Part shown: piece by piece, positions 9,204-17,529 of the stretch
Position numbering within the stretch: position 1 is the first letter of the stretch
Layout of the letters: every line of letters begins with the position of its first letter
NCBI RefSeq assembly: GCF_900116295.1
Contig: NZ_FPAF01000005.1
Span: 124,001 to 188,000 of the forward strand
Reading direction: 5' to 3'
DNA length: 64,000 nt
DNA from: Bacillus sp. 103mf
GTDB taxonomy: Bacteria; Bacillota; Bacilli; Bacillales; Bacillaceae_G
The notes under the pieces: model-generated
What the model was told of the DNA's origin: nothing
Seen by the model: only the letters and a program-made list of their open reading frames with translations
The model's database searches: none
Translations under genes and position numbers: made by a program

Positions 9204-9843
9204 TATCTTCATCTCTTTCTAGTTATATTATTAAGTAAAATTATAACATTAGTGTAGTTTTTTTTGTATATTAAACACAAATTGTTAAATTTTTTTGTTT
9301 GAGAAATTATTTGTTTTTCTGTCGAAAGAGTAAGAATAGGGGGGATATGCCTTTCATAAATGTTACTAAATTCTAATCGCTTTACTTTATTGAAAGCATC
9401 ATCCAGTAGATGAAATAAAAAGCAAAAGGACCTGTGTCCGAAACAGGTCCTTTCGCTAGATAATGAAACTCATTAGGAGCTCACTTATTATGATAGGAGC
9501 TAATAATCGAGCAGTCTATAGGTTAAGGGTTGAGAAAGTTTTTTCGTAGGATGGCTGATTTTCAAGATTAGAAGAGAAGAAAGTAAAATGTTCTCTATAA
9601 ATCTATTTTAATTTTTCCACATATAAGTCGCTGCTATGCAGAATAAAACATGATCGCTATTTGCTCCTTTTGTTTTAAACTTTGCATGTGGCAAAAAAAG
9701 GCCCTGACCGTTTCTATGCATGACCAGATGCTCTCGCCCGCCTAAAAAGAAAAGGATTTTAACATCATTGTTTTAGAATTGTAATTTTTCGGATTAATAT
9801 GATAATATTTTATGATAAAGATAAAATAAAAAGGATGGTAAAC
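9204..9843. other. Intergenic region with an orphan hairpin and a dispersed repeat copy
   Basis: No gene is seen. A perfect stem AAAGGACCTGT/ACAGGTCCTTT occupies 9426-9453 without a clear T-run. Copy A of a dispersed repeat lies at about 9607-9745 and is listed separately. Confidence 0.5.
9607..9745 (+). repeat. Dispersed repeat, copy A
   Basis: This about 140-base stretch matches, with scattered changes, 39515-39655 on the same strand. Its second half also matches the reverse complement of about 54155-54235. Shared blocks include ACATGATCGCTA, TCCTTTTGTTTTAAA, TGCATGTGGCA, CCTGACCG and CAGATGCTCTCG. It looks like one of the short non-coding bcr-type repeats of the B. cereus group, but I cannot assign its number. 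Confidence 0.7.
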
Positions 9844-10380
9844 ATGCAAAAGAGACCAGAAGTAAATGAATATAACCCGTACTATTCAACATACATAAAC
9901 TTAGTACCAGAGGGAGATATCATACATATTTTAGAAGAGCAAATGAAAGAGACGAACCTCGTATTGAAGGATATTTCTGATAGTGAAGGAGATTTTCGAT
10001 ACGCTCCTAATAAATGGAGTATAAAAGAGGTAATCGGTCATATTGCGGATACTGAACGTATTATGGCATATCGACTTCTTTCTATAGCGAGAGGCGAAAC
10101 GGCACCGCTTCCTGGATACAATGATGATATGTATGTTCTTAGAGCAGCATTTGATAAGCAATCTATGCAAAACCTTCTGACGAACTTAACCATTGTTCGC
10201 CAATCTACTATGCATTTACTTAAAAGTTTAAATGAAGAAGCTTGGTTACAAAGAGGGGTTGCGAATAACTCTGAAGTTACTGTTCGAGCATTGGCATGCA
10301 TTACTGCTGGTCATGAACTCCATCATCGTCAAATTATAAAAGAACGTTATTTGAGTTCTGCTGCTTATTTATCTAGTTGA
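9844..10380 (+). CDS. DinB family protein
   Basis: The protein is 178 residues. The frame opens at 9799, but the ATG at 9844 follows AAAAAGGATGG and is preferred. DinB-like features are IKEVIGHIADTERIMAYR near residue 65 and AGHELHHRQIIKER near 155, which supply the His residues of the usual metal site on a four-helix bundle. Members of this superfamily are thiol-transferases or metalloenzymes of mostly unknown substrate. It is a single gene closed by a strong terminator. A second DinB-type gene lies at 47590-48108. Confidence 0.85.
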   Translation: MQKRPEVNEYNPYYSTYINLVPEGDIIHILEEQMKETNLVLKDISDSEGDFRYAPNKWSIKEVIGHIADTERIMAYRLLSIARGETAPLPGYNDDMYVLRAAFDKQSMQNLLTNLTIVRQSTMHLLKSLNEEAWLQRGVANNSEVTVRALACITAGHELHHRQIIKERYLSSAAYLSS

Positions 10381-10391
10381 AATATGAAATG

Positions 10392-10440
10392 AAAAAGAGA
10401 TTGATTCGTAAAAAAATTATGAATCAGTCTCTTTTTGTTT
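10392..10440 (+). terminator. Intrinsic terminator after the DinB gene
   Basis: AAAAAGAGA-TTGATTC pairs with GAATCAGTCTCTTTTT, followed by further T residues. Confidence 0.85.
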
Positions 10441-10572
10441 TACGGCGTATGAGTGGAATTATAAAAATTTTTGTGTCAAAATAAAATTGTCAATGGTTTG
10501 AATGGATATTTATTTCATTTCGTGTATGATGTAAACATTCGTAAATAAAACATATAAAAGAGGGGGCATACT

Positions 10573-11682
10573 TTGAAAACGAAAAGTGTAGTAAATATTT
10601 TTATTTTATTTACTCTATATACGCTGTTAATGATTTACATTGGCTGGAACGGCTGGGTTTGGATTCATACGACTTTTCATATTCAATCTTGGGGATATTA
10701 TGCGATGCTAGTTGGACTATTATCATACGCATATATTCTAGATCGATTGATGAAATTTACTTCACCACTTAGAACAATTGGTTCTTATTGGTTTGCGGTT
10801 ATACAATATGCAGTCATACTCTTACCGATAGCGGATGTAACAGTGTTTATTTTAAATTGGTTATCGTTTCCAAAAGAGCAATCTATTTTTTGGATTGGAA
10901 CGATTGTTCTCATTACTTTTGTTTTTATTTTTGTTTATGGAACATTTAATGCGTATAGTCCAATCGTTCAGAAATATGAGATTCATGTACCTAAAAGAGT
11001 TAGTAACCGTAAGACACTTCGAATTGCGATGGCTTCAGATATGCATTTTGGTAAGCTATCTGGCATGTCTCATCTTAAAAGATTGGTTCATCATGTACAT
11101 AATATGAAACCGGATATTATACTTTTACCCGGAGATATTATTGACGATCATCCAGAATATTTTATAAAAAAGAATATGGGACAAGTGATGAAACAAATGC
11201 ATGCTCCTCTTGGTGTATATGGTGTGTTAGGAAATCATGAATATTACGGCGGAGCGATTCCTGAATTTTTACAAGAGATGAATAAAATTGATGTAAATAT
11301 ATTATTAGATGAAGTAGTGAAAATTGAAGATTGGTTTTATATTGTAGGGAGAAAAGATAAGACGGACCGAGATCGTAAAAGTTTCGAGGAATTAATGAGC
11401 ACTGTGGATAAGAGTCTTCCTGTCATTGCAATGGATCATCAGCCATTTGAGTTAAAGCAAGCTGCAGAATCAGGTGTTGATGTATTATTGTCTGGACATA
11501 CACATAGAGGACAAATGGCACCGAATCATATCATTACTAGAAGAATGTATGAATTAGATTGGGGATATGTACAGAGAGATTTATTTCATGCGATTGTTTC
11601 TTCTGGATTTGGTTTTTGGGGACCGCCGTTAAGACTTGGCAGCCGGTCAGAGATAATTGAAATAGAACTTACATTTGATTAA
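10573..11682 (+). CDS. Membrane-anchored metallophosphoesterase (YkuE-like)
   Basis: The protein is 369 residues, starting at TTG 10573 six bases after AGGGGG. Four hydrophobic segments fill about residues 5-125, and a calcineurin-like phosphoesterase domain follows: ASDMHFGKLSG near 153, PGDIID near 188, GNHEYYGG near 220, MDHQPFEL near 290 and SGHTHRGQ near 308, so all metal ligands are present. The YkuE-like family hydrolyses phosphoesters at the membrane face; some members act on lipid phosphates, but the substrate here is inference. It is a single gene with a promoter-like AT-rich region upstream. Confidence 0.9.
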   Translation: MKTKSVVNIFILFTLYTLLMIYIGWNGWVWIHTTFHIQSWGYYAMLVGLLSYAYILDRLMKFTSPLRTIGSYWFAVIQYAVILLPIADVTVFILNWLSFPKEQSIFWIGTIVLITFVFIFVYGTFNAYSPIVQKYEIHVPKRVSNRKTLRIAMASDMHFGKLSGMSHLKRLVHHVHNMKPDIILLPGDIIDDHPEYFIKKNMGQVMKQMHAPLGVYGVLGNHEYYGGAIPEFLQEMNKIDVNILLDEVVKIEDWFYIVGRKDKTDRDRKSFEELMSTVDKSLPVIAMDHQPFELKQAAESGVDVLLSGHTHRGQMAPNHIITRRMYELDWGYVQRDLFHAIVSSGFGFWGPPLRLGSRSEIIEIELTFD

Positions 11683-11740
11683 GTAGCAAGGGGGAGATAC
11701 CTTTGCTGCTTTTTTATTTATTAAGTAAAGTAATTTAGAG

Positions 11741-11803
11741 TAGTCACCATGTTGACATGTTTTTTGGAAACGTGGTATTCTATATTAGTCAACATGGTGA
11801 CTA
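11741..11803 (+). promoter_or_regulatory. Promoter bracketed by two MarR-type operators
   Basis: A 16-base arm at 11741-11756 is the exact inverted copy of 11788-11803. The right arm is itself a near palindrome (TTAGTCA-N6-TGACTAA, 11786-11805). Between them lie -35 TTGACA (11752-11757) and a -10-like TATTCT (11776-11781, 18-base spacer). The left operator overlaps the -35 box and the right one sits just past the -10, an arrangement fit for tight autorepression by the MarR protein encoded next. Confidence 0.8.
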
Positions 11804-11822
11804 ATATAGAAAGGAGCTACAT

Positions 11823-12386
11823 ATGGATATTAATCTCATAATGAAAGAACTGCATGCGATGCAGCAAAGTTACGCAACTTTATTTTCGGTTGTCAATAAG
11901 GTGCAAACTCGTGGGGATGAGTATTTAGAGATATTAACTTCCCGGCAACATATGGCTTTAATTGCTATTGCGCATTTGCCAATTGAAAGCACCACCCTTA
12001 TTAATATTGCGAAAAAGCTAGGTACAACAAAGCAAACCGCTAATAAGTTGATTACCAGTCTTGTGAAAAAAGGGTATGTTAAAACTGTGCCGAGTAAAAT
12101 AGATAAACGTTCGATCAATATGGAAATTACTCCTGAAGGAAAAAAAGCGTTAATTGCTTGTTCAGAAAAATCGACTTATTTTTTAGCAGATATGTTTCAT
12201 AATTTTACAACTGATGAAATTGAAATGTTTTGGAGATTATTACAGAAACTGTATCGCTTCGATGGGGAAGAACAAGATGGTTTTGAAGAAAAGGCAAATC
12301 TCGAAGTGGATGAGCATGTACTGATAAATGATCAAGAAAAAATATTGGCTGAGTTTTCAAGACGTCGATATGGGGGGATGGAATGA
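11823..12386 (+). CDS. MarR family transcriptional regulator
   Basis: The protein is 187 residues, longer than the usual 140-150. The winged helix-turn-helix is seen as LINIAKKLGTTKQTANKLITSL near residues 58-80, followed by a KGYVKTVPSKIDKRS wing containing the conserved DKR-type stretch. The C-terminal 40 residues are acidic and extra. The start follows AAAGGAGCTAC. It overlaps the next gene by four bases, so the two are coupled. Paired operators around the promoter indicate self-control; the ligand is unknown. Confidence 0.92.
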   Translation: MDINLIMKELHAMQQSYATLFSVVNKVQTRGDEYLEILTSRQHMALIAIAHLPIESTTLINIAKKLGTTKQTANKLITSLVKKGYVKTVPSKIDKRSINMEITPEGKKALIACSEKSTYFLADMFHNFTTDEIEMFWRLLQKLYRFDGEEQDGFEEKANLEVDEHVLINDQEKILAEFSRRRYGGME

Positions 12387-12682
12387 TGAGTAAAGTTTAT
12401 TTGAGTAATGTCTTTTATGAGAAAGCAAAAGAGACTGAAAATAAGATGAAAGAAAAAATCTATGATGTAAAGAATACAGTCCAGCAATCTATTTCTCAAG
12501 CAAAAGCCAAGTTTCACCGTAACAAGAAACGAAACCAAATAGGTAATTGTGTATCGATTGCTATTGCACTACTTATTATGGCAGCTTCTTGGTTGACCGC
12601 AACAAATTGGCTATTTTGGATAGGGGTAGTAAGTATTTTAAGTAATGCCTTATTGTTTAGTATTAGTTTTATTAAAAGATAA
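12383..12682 (+). CDS. Small membrane protein coupled to the MarR regulator
   Basis: This 98-99 residue protein has an amphipathic, Lys/Glu-rich N-terminal half (about residues 10-50) and two hydrophobic segments (about 52-70 and 74-95). Two adjacent ATG codons at 12383 and 12386 could start it. The overlap with the MarR stop codon (ATGA) shows translational coupling, so the regulator probably controls this gene. I recognise no family; a membrane-stress or drug-related role is only inferred from the operon. Confidence 0.7.
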   Translation: MMSKVYLSNVFYEKAKETENKMKEKIYDVKNTVQQSISQAKAKFHRNKKRNQIGNCVSIAIALLIMAASWLTATNWLFWIGVVSILSNALLFSISFIKR

Positions 12683-12813
12683 TGTAACGAGTAAAATGTA
12701 TTTCCTTTTGTAATGTTATTTTTCCTAAAATTTTGATATTTCTATCAAACCCTTTTAAAATAAAAGTATATAGTTATATTGAAGTTTTAGCGGGAAATAA
12801 GGGGGAAATATGT

Positions 12814-13446
12814 ATGCTAATTAAATCTATTATTTGTAAAGTTAGCGACGAAAAAAAGGGATTATTTTCAGCTGCTCAAGAACAATGGAGCGAGTTGAAG
12901 GCATTAGACGGTTTTTACGGACAAATCGGGGGATGGGATGAATCAGAGGCTTGTATAGTGAGTTTATGGAAAAATATGAAAATGTATCAAAGCTTTATGA
13001 ATGATACACACGATAAGATTTTTTATGATAGCGATCAACAAAACACGTATACATCGTGTAAAACAGAATTATATCAATCTTTATTTGACATAACGGAGAC
13101 TTCATTTTTAGACGCATTAGCACACAGTTCCTTTTTACGAATAGCAATTTGTGATGTGAAACAAGAGAGTGAAAAGCAATTTTTACATATGCAAGAAACG
13201 GTTTGGAACCCAGGAATAGCGAGAGCAGAAGGAATGATGGGCGGCGTTGTTGGAAGATCGCTTTCTTCTAATCGTTACATTGTTTTGTCACTATGGAAAG
13301 ATGCAGCAGCTCACAATCAGTATGTGAAAGAAATATTTCCGCAATTACTACATACAGCAAACCCATCTCAGCAAGTGTTACATATGGAAGGGAAACAGAC
13401 AACCTTTGTTAGTTCTTGGTCTGTATTACCTGTTCATTGTAAGTAG
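12814..13446 (+). CDS. YdbC-like protein with DUF4937 domain
   Basis: The protein is 210 residues from the ATG at 12814, which follows AAGGGGGAAAT; the frame opens at 12733 without a ribosome site. It shows two related halves (SLWKNMKMYQSFM near residue 50 and SLWKDAAAHNQYV near 165), a duplicated antibiotic-monooxygenase-like (ferredoxin-like) fold, consistent with the DUF4937/YdbC family as I recall it. The WDE and ARAEGMMGG segments are conserved-looking. No function is established. The Nudix gene follows 33 bases later and may be co-transcribed. Confidence 0.7.
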   Translation: MLIKSIICKVSDEKKGLFSAAQEQWSELKALDGFYGQIGGWDESEACIVSLWKNMKMYQSFMNDTHDKIFYDSDQQNTYTSCKTELYQSLFDITETSFLDALAHSSFLRIAICDVKQESEKQFLHMQETVWNPGIARAEGMMGGVVGRSLSSNRYIVLSLWKDAAAHNQYVKEIFPQLLHTANPSQQVLHMEGKQTTFVSSWSVLPVHCK

Positions 13447-13479
13447 AATGTTAGCAATTTGTCTAAAGGAGGAGTAGGC

Positions 13480-13887
13480 ATGCCTTATCCGAAACATATT
13501 GTAAGTGCTGCCACAGTCGTGTTAAATGATAAAAATGAAATTTTACTTTTAAAAAGTCCAAAGCGGGGCTGGGAAATTCCTGATGGTCAAGTGGAAGAAG
13601 GTGAGGGAATTCCTGTAGGTGCTATTCGAGAAGCGAAAGAAGAAACAGGAATTGATATTGAAATTGTGAAATATTGCGGAGTATATCAAAATGTTTCACA
13701 GTGTATTTGTAATCATTTGTTCGTCGGTAAGCCAATCGGAGGACAGTTCACAACAAGTAGTGAAAGCTTAGAAGTTGGGTATTTTTCAATTGAAGAAGCG
13801 CTGCAAATGGTAACGTGGGAAAATTTCAAAGAGCGCATTTTACATTGTTTAGATGAAAGCAGTCAGCCATTTATGGTGACTTTTTAA
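13480..13887 (+). CDS. Nudix hydrolase
   Basis: The protein is 135 residues from the ATG at 13480, preceded by AAAGGAGGA. The full Nudix box is present: G-x5-E-x7-REAKEETGI around residues 37-59, with all catalytic Glu and Arg residues. The enzymes cleave nucleoside diphosphates linked to other groups; specificity cannot be told. It lies close behind the DUF4937 gene and ends in a terminator shared with the converging pyruvate oxidase gene. Confidence 0.92.
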   Translation: MPYPKHIVSAATVVLNDKNEILLLKSPKRGWEIPDGQVEEGEGIPVGAIREAKEETGIDIEIVKYCGVYQNVSQCICNHLFVGKPIGGQFTTSSESLEVGYFSIEEALQMVTWENFKERILHCLDESSQPFMVTF

Positions 13888-13894
13888 GATAATC

Positions 13895-13940
13895 AAGGAT
13901 AAGACAGGGGTTATTAAAGTATACCTACTGTCTTATCCTT
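13895..13940. terminator. Bidirectional terminator between the Nudix and pyruvate oxidase genes
   Basis: AAGGATAAGACAG (13895-13907) and CTGTCTTATCCTT (13928-13940) form a perfect 13-bp stem. The plus side runs into TTTTG. Confidence 0.8.
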
Positions 13941-13946
13941 TTGTTC

Positions 13947-15647
13947 TTATAGAGGGGGTAAATCAATTTTCCCTTCTTCAAATAGTACTTTCAGCATGTG
14001 CCTTGTATAGCCGGCTGCTTGGGCAAACGTAATTTTTGCAGGCATTGGAGCTTCGTTGACATCAACGAGAACGTCGATAATACATGGTCTGTTTTGTTTT
14101 ACAGCTTGTTCAAAAGCAGGCATCAATTCTTCGAGCTTTTCAACGCGGTAACCGACTCCGCCGCAAATTTCAGCGTATTTCGCGAAATTTGGATTGGTAA
14201 GTTCTGTACCAAACTCGATATTCCCCATTACTTCTTGTTCAAATTTAATCATGGCGATTTTATGGTTATTTAATACGACTACAATAATGGGGAGTTTATA
14301 TTTTACAGCTGTTATAAAGTCGTTCATCGTCATTCCAAATCCACCATCTCCGCAAATTGCGAAAACTTGTTTATTCGGGTAAGCAATCTGTCCAGCAATT
14401 GCTCCGGGAAGACCGCAGCCAAGTGTTGCTAACCAGCTTGATAAAATAAACCGTTGATTTGTCATACGAAAATGACGTGCTGTCCAAACCGTTACATTAC
14501 CTACATCTACTGATAAAATAGCATCATCATGCGCAACTTGCTGCAGTGCGTGCATGACTCTTTGAGGTTTAATTGGAACAGAAGTGTCGTTTTCTTGACT
14601 ATGCAGTCTTTCTTCCCATTTCCTCATTAGTTCTTGATGGTGTTGTAAAAATGAGTGATCCGTATGTTTTTCAATATTTTGCGTGAGCCATTTTAAAGTT
14701 TTTGCGGCATCGCCAGCAAGTCCGATATCTGTTGGATAACGTTTGCCAATTTGTGCTGGATCTGTGTCGATATGAAGCGTTTTGGCCTTTTCGGGTAAGA
14801 AACCTGTGAATGGGTAAGAGGTACCTACCATAATTAACGTATCCGCATTATGCATTGCTTCATATGCAGGTTTTGTCCCAATTAAACCTAATCCTCCAAT
14901 GCAAAGAGGATGCTCATCTGGAATCACTCCTTTAGCCGGAAGTGTTAATACAATAGGTGCTCCAATATGCTCGGCAAAAGCAAGTAAAGGTTCTTTCGCA
15001 TCTCTTGCGCCTTTTCCTGCTAGAATAACGGGTTTTTTTGCTTCATTTAATGCAGATGTTGCTTTTTCTAAATCATGCTGCCTAGGGAATAACTCCGGCA
15101 TTGTAAAAGCAGGTGTTGTAATTCGTGCTTTTGCATCTACTTCAAATTTTTGAATATCATCTGGAATGGTAAGAACGGATACTCCTTTTTTGGTATAAGC
15201 CATGCGAATTGCTTGATTTACAACAGCGGGAAGTTGTTCCGCTGACATGATTCGCTGGTTATAAACAGCGACATCATCAAACATTCTTTCTAAATTTATT
15301 TCTTGAAAAAAACCAGTTCCAATTAAATCTGACTCAATTTGACCAGTAATAGCAAGGACAGGTGCTTGATCTAATTTGGCATCGTACAATCCATTGAGTA
15401 AATGTATGGCACCTGGCCCGGCGATTGCCATACATACGCCGAGTTTTCCAGTTAATTTTGCATAAGAAGCAGCTGCTAAAGCGCCAGCTTCTTCGTGGCG
15501 AACTTGAATAAATTTAATTTTATCTTGCGCTTTACGAAGCGGCTCGATAATAGAATTAATGGAATCACCAGGCATGCCATATATGTGATCGACGCCCCAT
15601 TCGATCAATAAATCAATCAGTACCTCACCAGCAGTTTTTTGAAACAT
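13947..15647 (-). CDS. ydaP: Pyruvate oxidase (thiamine diphosphate enzyme, YdaP-like)
   Basis: The protein is 566 residues. The N-terminal domain has the catalytic Glu in VRHEEAGALAAASYAKLTG near residue 50. The central FAD-type domain follows, and the C-terminal TPP motif GDGGFGMTMNDF ending in LNNHK lies near residues 425-455. The overall pattern is that of pyruvate oxidase/dehydrogenase (PoxB, YdaP) rather than acetolactate synthase. It oxidises pyruvate with CO2 release, probably giving acetate or acetyl-phosphate at stationary phase. In B. subtilis ydaP belongs to the SigB regulon; I see no certain SigB promoter here. Ribosome site AAGGAGGAAATTCC. Confidence 0.9.
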   Translation of the reverse strand: MFQKTAGEVLIDLLIEWGVDHIYGMPGDSINSIIEPLRKAQDKIKFIQVRHEEAGALAAASYAKLTGKLGVCMAIAGPGAIHLLNGLYDAKLDQAPVLAITGQIESDLIGTGFFQEINLERMFDDVAVYNQRIMSAEQLPAVVNQAIRMAYTKKGVSVLTIPDDIQKFEVDAKARITTPAFTMPELFPRQHDLEKATSALNEAKKPVILAGKGARDAKEPLLAFAEHIGAPIVLTLPAKGVIPDEHPLCIGGLGLIGTKPAYEAMHNADTLIMVGTSYPFTGFLPEKAKTLHIDTDPAQIGKRYPTDIGLAGDAAKTLKWLTQNIEKHTDHSFLQHHQELMRKWEERLHSQENDTSVPIKPQRVMHALQQVAHDDAILSVDVGNVTVWTARHFRMTNQRFILSSWLATLGCGLPGAIAGQIAYPNKQVFAICGDGGFGMTMNDFITAVKYKLPIIVVVLNNHKIAMIKFEQEVMGNIEFGTELTNPNFAKYAEICGGVGYRVEKLEELMPAFEQAVKQNRPCIIDVLVDVNEAPMPAKITFAQAAGYTRHMLKVLFEEGKIDLPPL

Positions 15648-15729
15648 GGAATTTCCTCCTTACATACTGAGATATTATTATGTTTTGGAGAAAAAGGTGA
15701 AATATACAAATGGTAAGGGAAGTTCTTTT

Positions 15730-16467
15730 TTAATGATGACTTATAAAGGGGATAAAAATGATAATAAGTAAACATCCAACAAAAGTCCAAGAAAGAAAAG
15801 AGAGCAGTGATAAGTTCTTTTTGGCTTTCCAAAGCATTTCATGGACTGTTACATATCCTAAAGAACCGATAGCACTTCCCATTATTAATCCTGGTAAATG
15901 AATAGCTTTGCTGTTAATTACCATACCAAAGGCAGTGCTTAAACCAAGAATAATTGATAGTAAGAAAATTATTAAGATAAAAGATAGATATTGATGCCGT
16001 GTAAATAAGAAAGAGATAATTAAGGTGAGGCCTTCAGGAATGTGATGAATAATAATAGCTAGTAAGAAAGAAAGAGTAGCTTCATGTTGCGCTGTAAAAG
16101 CAGTACCTAATGCAAAGCCGCTAGGTAGATTGTGAATAAAAATTGCAAAGGAAAGAAATAAAAAAGTTTGCTGTGCTGGCTGATTGTTATTATGTAACAT
16201 AACATGATGACAGTAGTGGTCCATTAAACGCATTATTAAAATTCCAGAGGCAATGCCGAGAAGGGGACCGATTATTTCATAACTTGAAAATGTTTCTGGA
16301 ATGATTTCTATTAGTAACAATCCAAGTAGAATACCTCCGCAAAGTGCATATAAGCGAAATGTTTGTTTTTCCATTATACGTCTAGTTGCAAGACCAACAA
16401 TTCCGCCTAATAACAACCCGCTAAATGAATAAAACGTAACAATTATGGGGAGCAAAAGTTGTTCCAT
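15730..16467 (-). CDS. ZIP family divalent metal transporter
   Basis: The protein is 245 residues from the ATG at 16467, since GGAG lies nine bases upstream; the in-frame ATG at 16482 contains that site. It has about eight membrane segments and both ZIP signature helices, HNLPSGFALG near residue 130 and HHIPEGLTL near 160, which form the metal path for zinc, iron or manganese. It resembles the ZupT/GufA branch. The gene stops about 80 bases before ydaP on the same strand with no clear terminator, so read-through is possible. Metal specificity is unproven. Confidence 0.88.
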   Translation of the reverse strand: MEQLLLPIIVTFYSFSGLLLGGIVGLATRRIMEKQTFRLYALCGGILLGLLLIEIIPETFSSYEIIGPLLGIASGILIMRLMDHYCHHVMLHNNNQPAQQTFLFLSFAIFIHNLPSGFALGTAFTAQHEATLSFLLAIIIHHIPEGLTLIISFLFTRHQYLSFILIIFLLSIILGLSTAFGMVINSKAIHLPGLIMGSAIGSLGYVTVHEMLWKAKKNLSLLSFLSWTFVGCLLIIIFIPFISHH

Positions 16468-16734
16468 AAAATCACACTCCATTTTTATCTCGCAATTTTA
16501 AACAGTAAGATTCTTATCTGAAGATTATAAAAAAGAAAATAGGTGAGATCTAGTTGTTGGCACAGTACTTGATTGTTTCAATCAATAATTAGCGATGAGA
16601 AGAAAAGCTTAATGATGAAAATTTTCACTTTATAACAACTTATTATAATCAATAAGAGGTTAGTCCCAATTAATTGGAAAGGGGAGTTTTTTTATAGATT
16701 TGGAGTAAAATCTGAATGATTATAGGAGAGTATA
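16468..16734. other. Intergenic region upstream of the ZIP gene, no gene seen
   Basis: The stretch is AT-rich, with the partial dyad ACAACTTATTATAATCAATAAG near 16636. It should hold the ZIP promoter, but no clear boxes were found and no reading frame with a ribosome site is visible. Confidence 0.4.
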
Positions 16735-16763
16735 AAAAAACCTTGCAGAGAATATTCTGCAAG
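16735..16763 (-). terminator. Intrinsic terminator of ydjO
   Basis: CCTTGCAGA and TCTGCAAGG form a 9-bp stem (16741-16762). On the minus strand it runs into seven T residues, so it ends ydjO transcription. Confidence 0.85.
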
Positions 16764-16778
16764 GTGCTTACAAATATT

Positions 16779-16964
16779 TTATCCCAATCGAGGCAATAAA
16801 CGTTCTCCGCTTTTCATTTCACTTCCACATAAAGGACATTTTGGGTGTTTTTCAAATGCAAAGTTTTTTCGCATCCACCCTAAGCACTCCTCTGACTCAC
16901 ATTCCCAAACTGGGATTTCTTCCGGTGCTACTTCTGCAACGTCATTCTTTTTGTTACGATACAT
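16779..16964 (-). CDS. ydjO: Cold-inducible protein YdjO-like
   Basis: The 61-residue protein has cysteines in CESEECLGW near residue 22 and CPLCGSEM near 43, a likely zinc-binding arrangement, and the whole length matches what I know of the YdjO family. It begins at ATG 16964 with AAAAGGAGTGG upstream. YdjO is reported as cold-inducible in B. subtilis with no known biochemical role. It lies directly downstream of a cold-shock protein gene on the same strand, separated by a terminator, which fits a shared cold response. Confidence 0.88.
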   Translation of the reverse strand: MYRNKKNDVAEVAPEEIPVWECESEECLGWMRKNFAFEKHPKCPLCGSEMKSGERLLPRLG

Positions 16965-17004
16965 GAGACCACTCCTTTTATGTGAAATATGTGTTTATAT
17001 AATT

Positions 17005-17041
17005 AAAAAGGTTGTTAACCGTTCGTGTTAACAACCTTTTT
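17005..17041. terminator. Terminator between csp and ydjO
   Basis: AAAAAGGTTGTTAAC and GTTAACAACCTTTTT form a perfect 15-bp stem around a 7-base loop. T-runs on both strands make it bidirectional; its main job is to end the csp transcript. Confidence 0.9.
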
Positions 17042-17051
17042 ATTGTCTAAA

Positions 17052-17255
17052 TTATAGCTTTACAACGTTTTTAGCTTGAGGTCCGCGGTTACCTTCTTCA
17101 ACTTCGAAGCTCACTTCTTGACCTTCGTCAAGAGTTTTGAAACCGTCGCCAGTAATAGCTGAGAAGTGAACGAATACGTCATTTCCGTCTGCAACTTCGA
17201 TGAATCCGAAACCTTTTTCGCTGTTAAACCATTTTACTTTACCTGTTAATGTCAT
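17052..17255 (-). CDS. Cold-shock protein of the CspA/CspB family
   Basis: The 67-residue protein has both RNA-binding motifs, KGFGFIEV (RNP-1) near residue 14 and VFVHFSAI (RNP-2) near 27, in a single OB-fold. It is a cytoplasmic single-stranded RNA/DNA chaperone. The ribosome site is TAGGAGGC. The upstream leader is long and holds a large hairpin, as is common for cold-shock genes controlled at the RNA level. The B. cereus group has several csp paralogues and I cannot tell which letter this is. Confidence 0.95.
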   Translation of the reverse strand: MTLTGKVKWFNSEKGFGFIEVADGNDVFVHFSAITGDGFKTLDEGQEVSFEVEEGNRGPQAKNVVKL

Positions 17256-17325
17256 GGTAAATGCCTCCTAAAAATAAAGAAAATAAATGTAATATGATCC
17301 GTCTTATTTCTAAGGAAAATAAAAA

Positions 17326-17391
17326 TTCACATATTATCAAAAACCCATAAGGAACGCATATCATCCCTATTGATGCTTGATAATATGTGAA
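17326..17391 (-). promoter_or_regulatory. Large leader hairpin upstream of the cold-shock gene
   Basis: TTCACATATTATCAA (17326-17340) and TTGATAATATGTGAA (17377-17391) form a perfect 15-bp stem with a 36-base loop. On the csp strand it is followed directly by TTTTTATTTT, so it resembles an attenuator or terminator inside the leader, about 70 bases before the csp start codon. It could also be the terminator of a short upstream transcript. Confidence 0.6.
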
Positions 17392-17487
17392 GTGGATTTG
17401 TTTTCATATCGTATTCTATGGTTTCATTTTACAATGAAATGAGAAATATTGCAAGTGATGGTAACATTTTTGATTTTATTAGCAAAC

Positions 17488-17524
17488 CGCCTCTCCGTGC
17501 GGGACTAATTAGCTTGGAGAGGCG
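17488..17524 (-). terminator. Possible terminator after the methyltransferase gene
   Basis: GCCTCTCC (17489-17496) pairs with GGAGAGGC (17516-17523). It lies just after the methyltransferase stop, but no T-run follows, so it is a weak call. Confidence 0.45.
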
Positions 17525-17529
17525 ATGAA

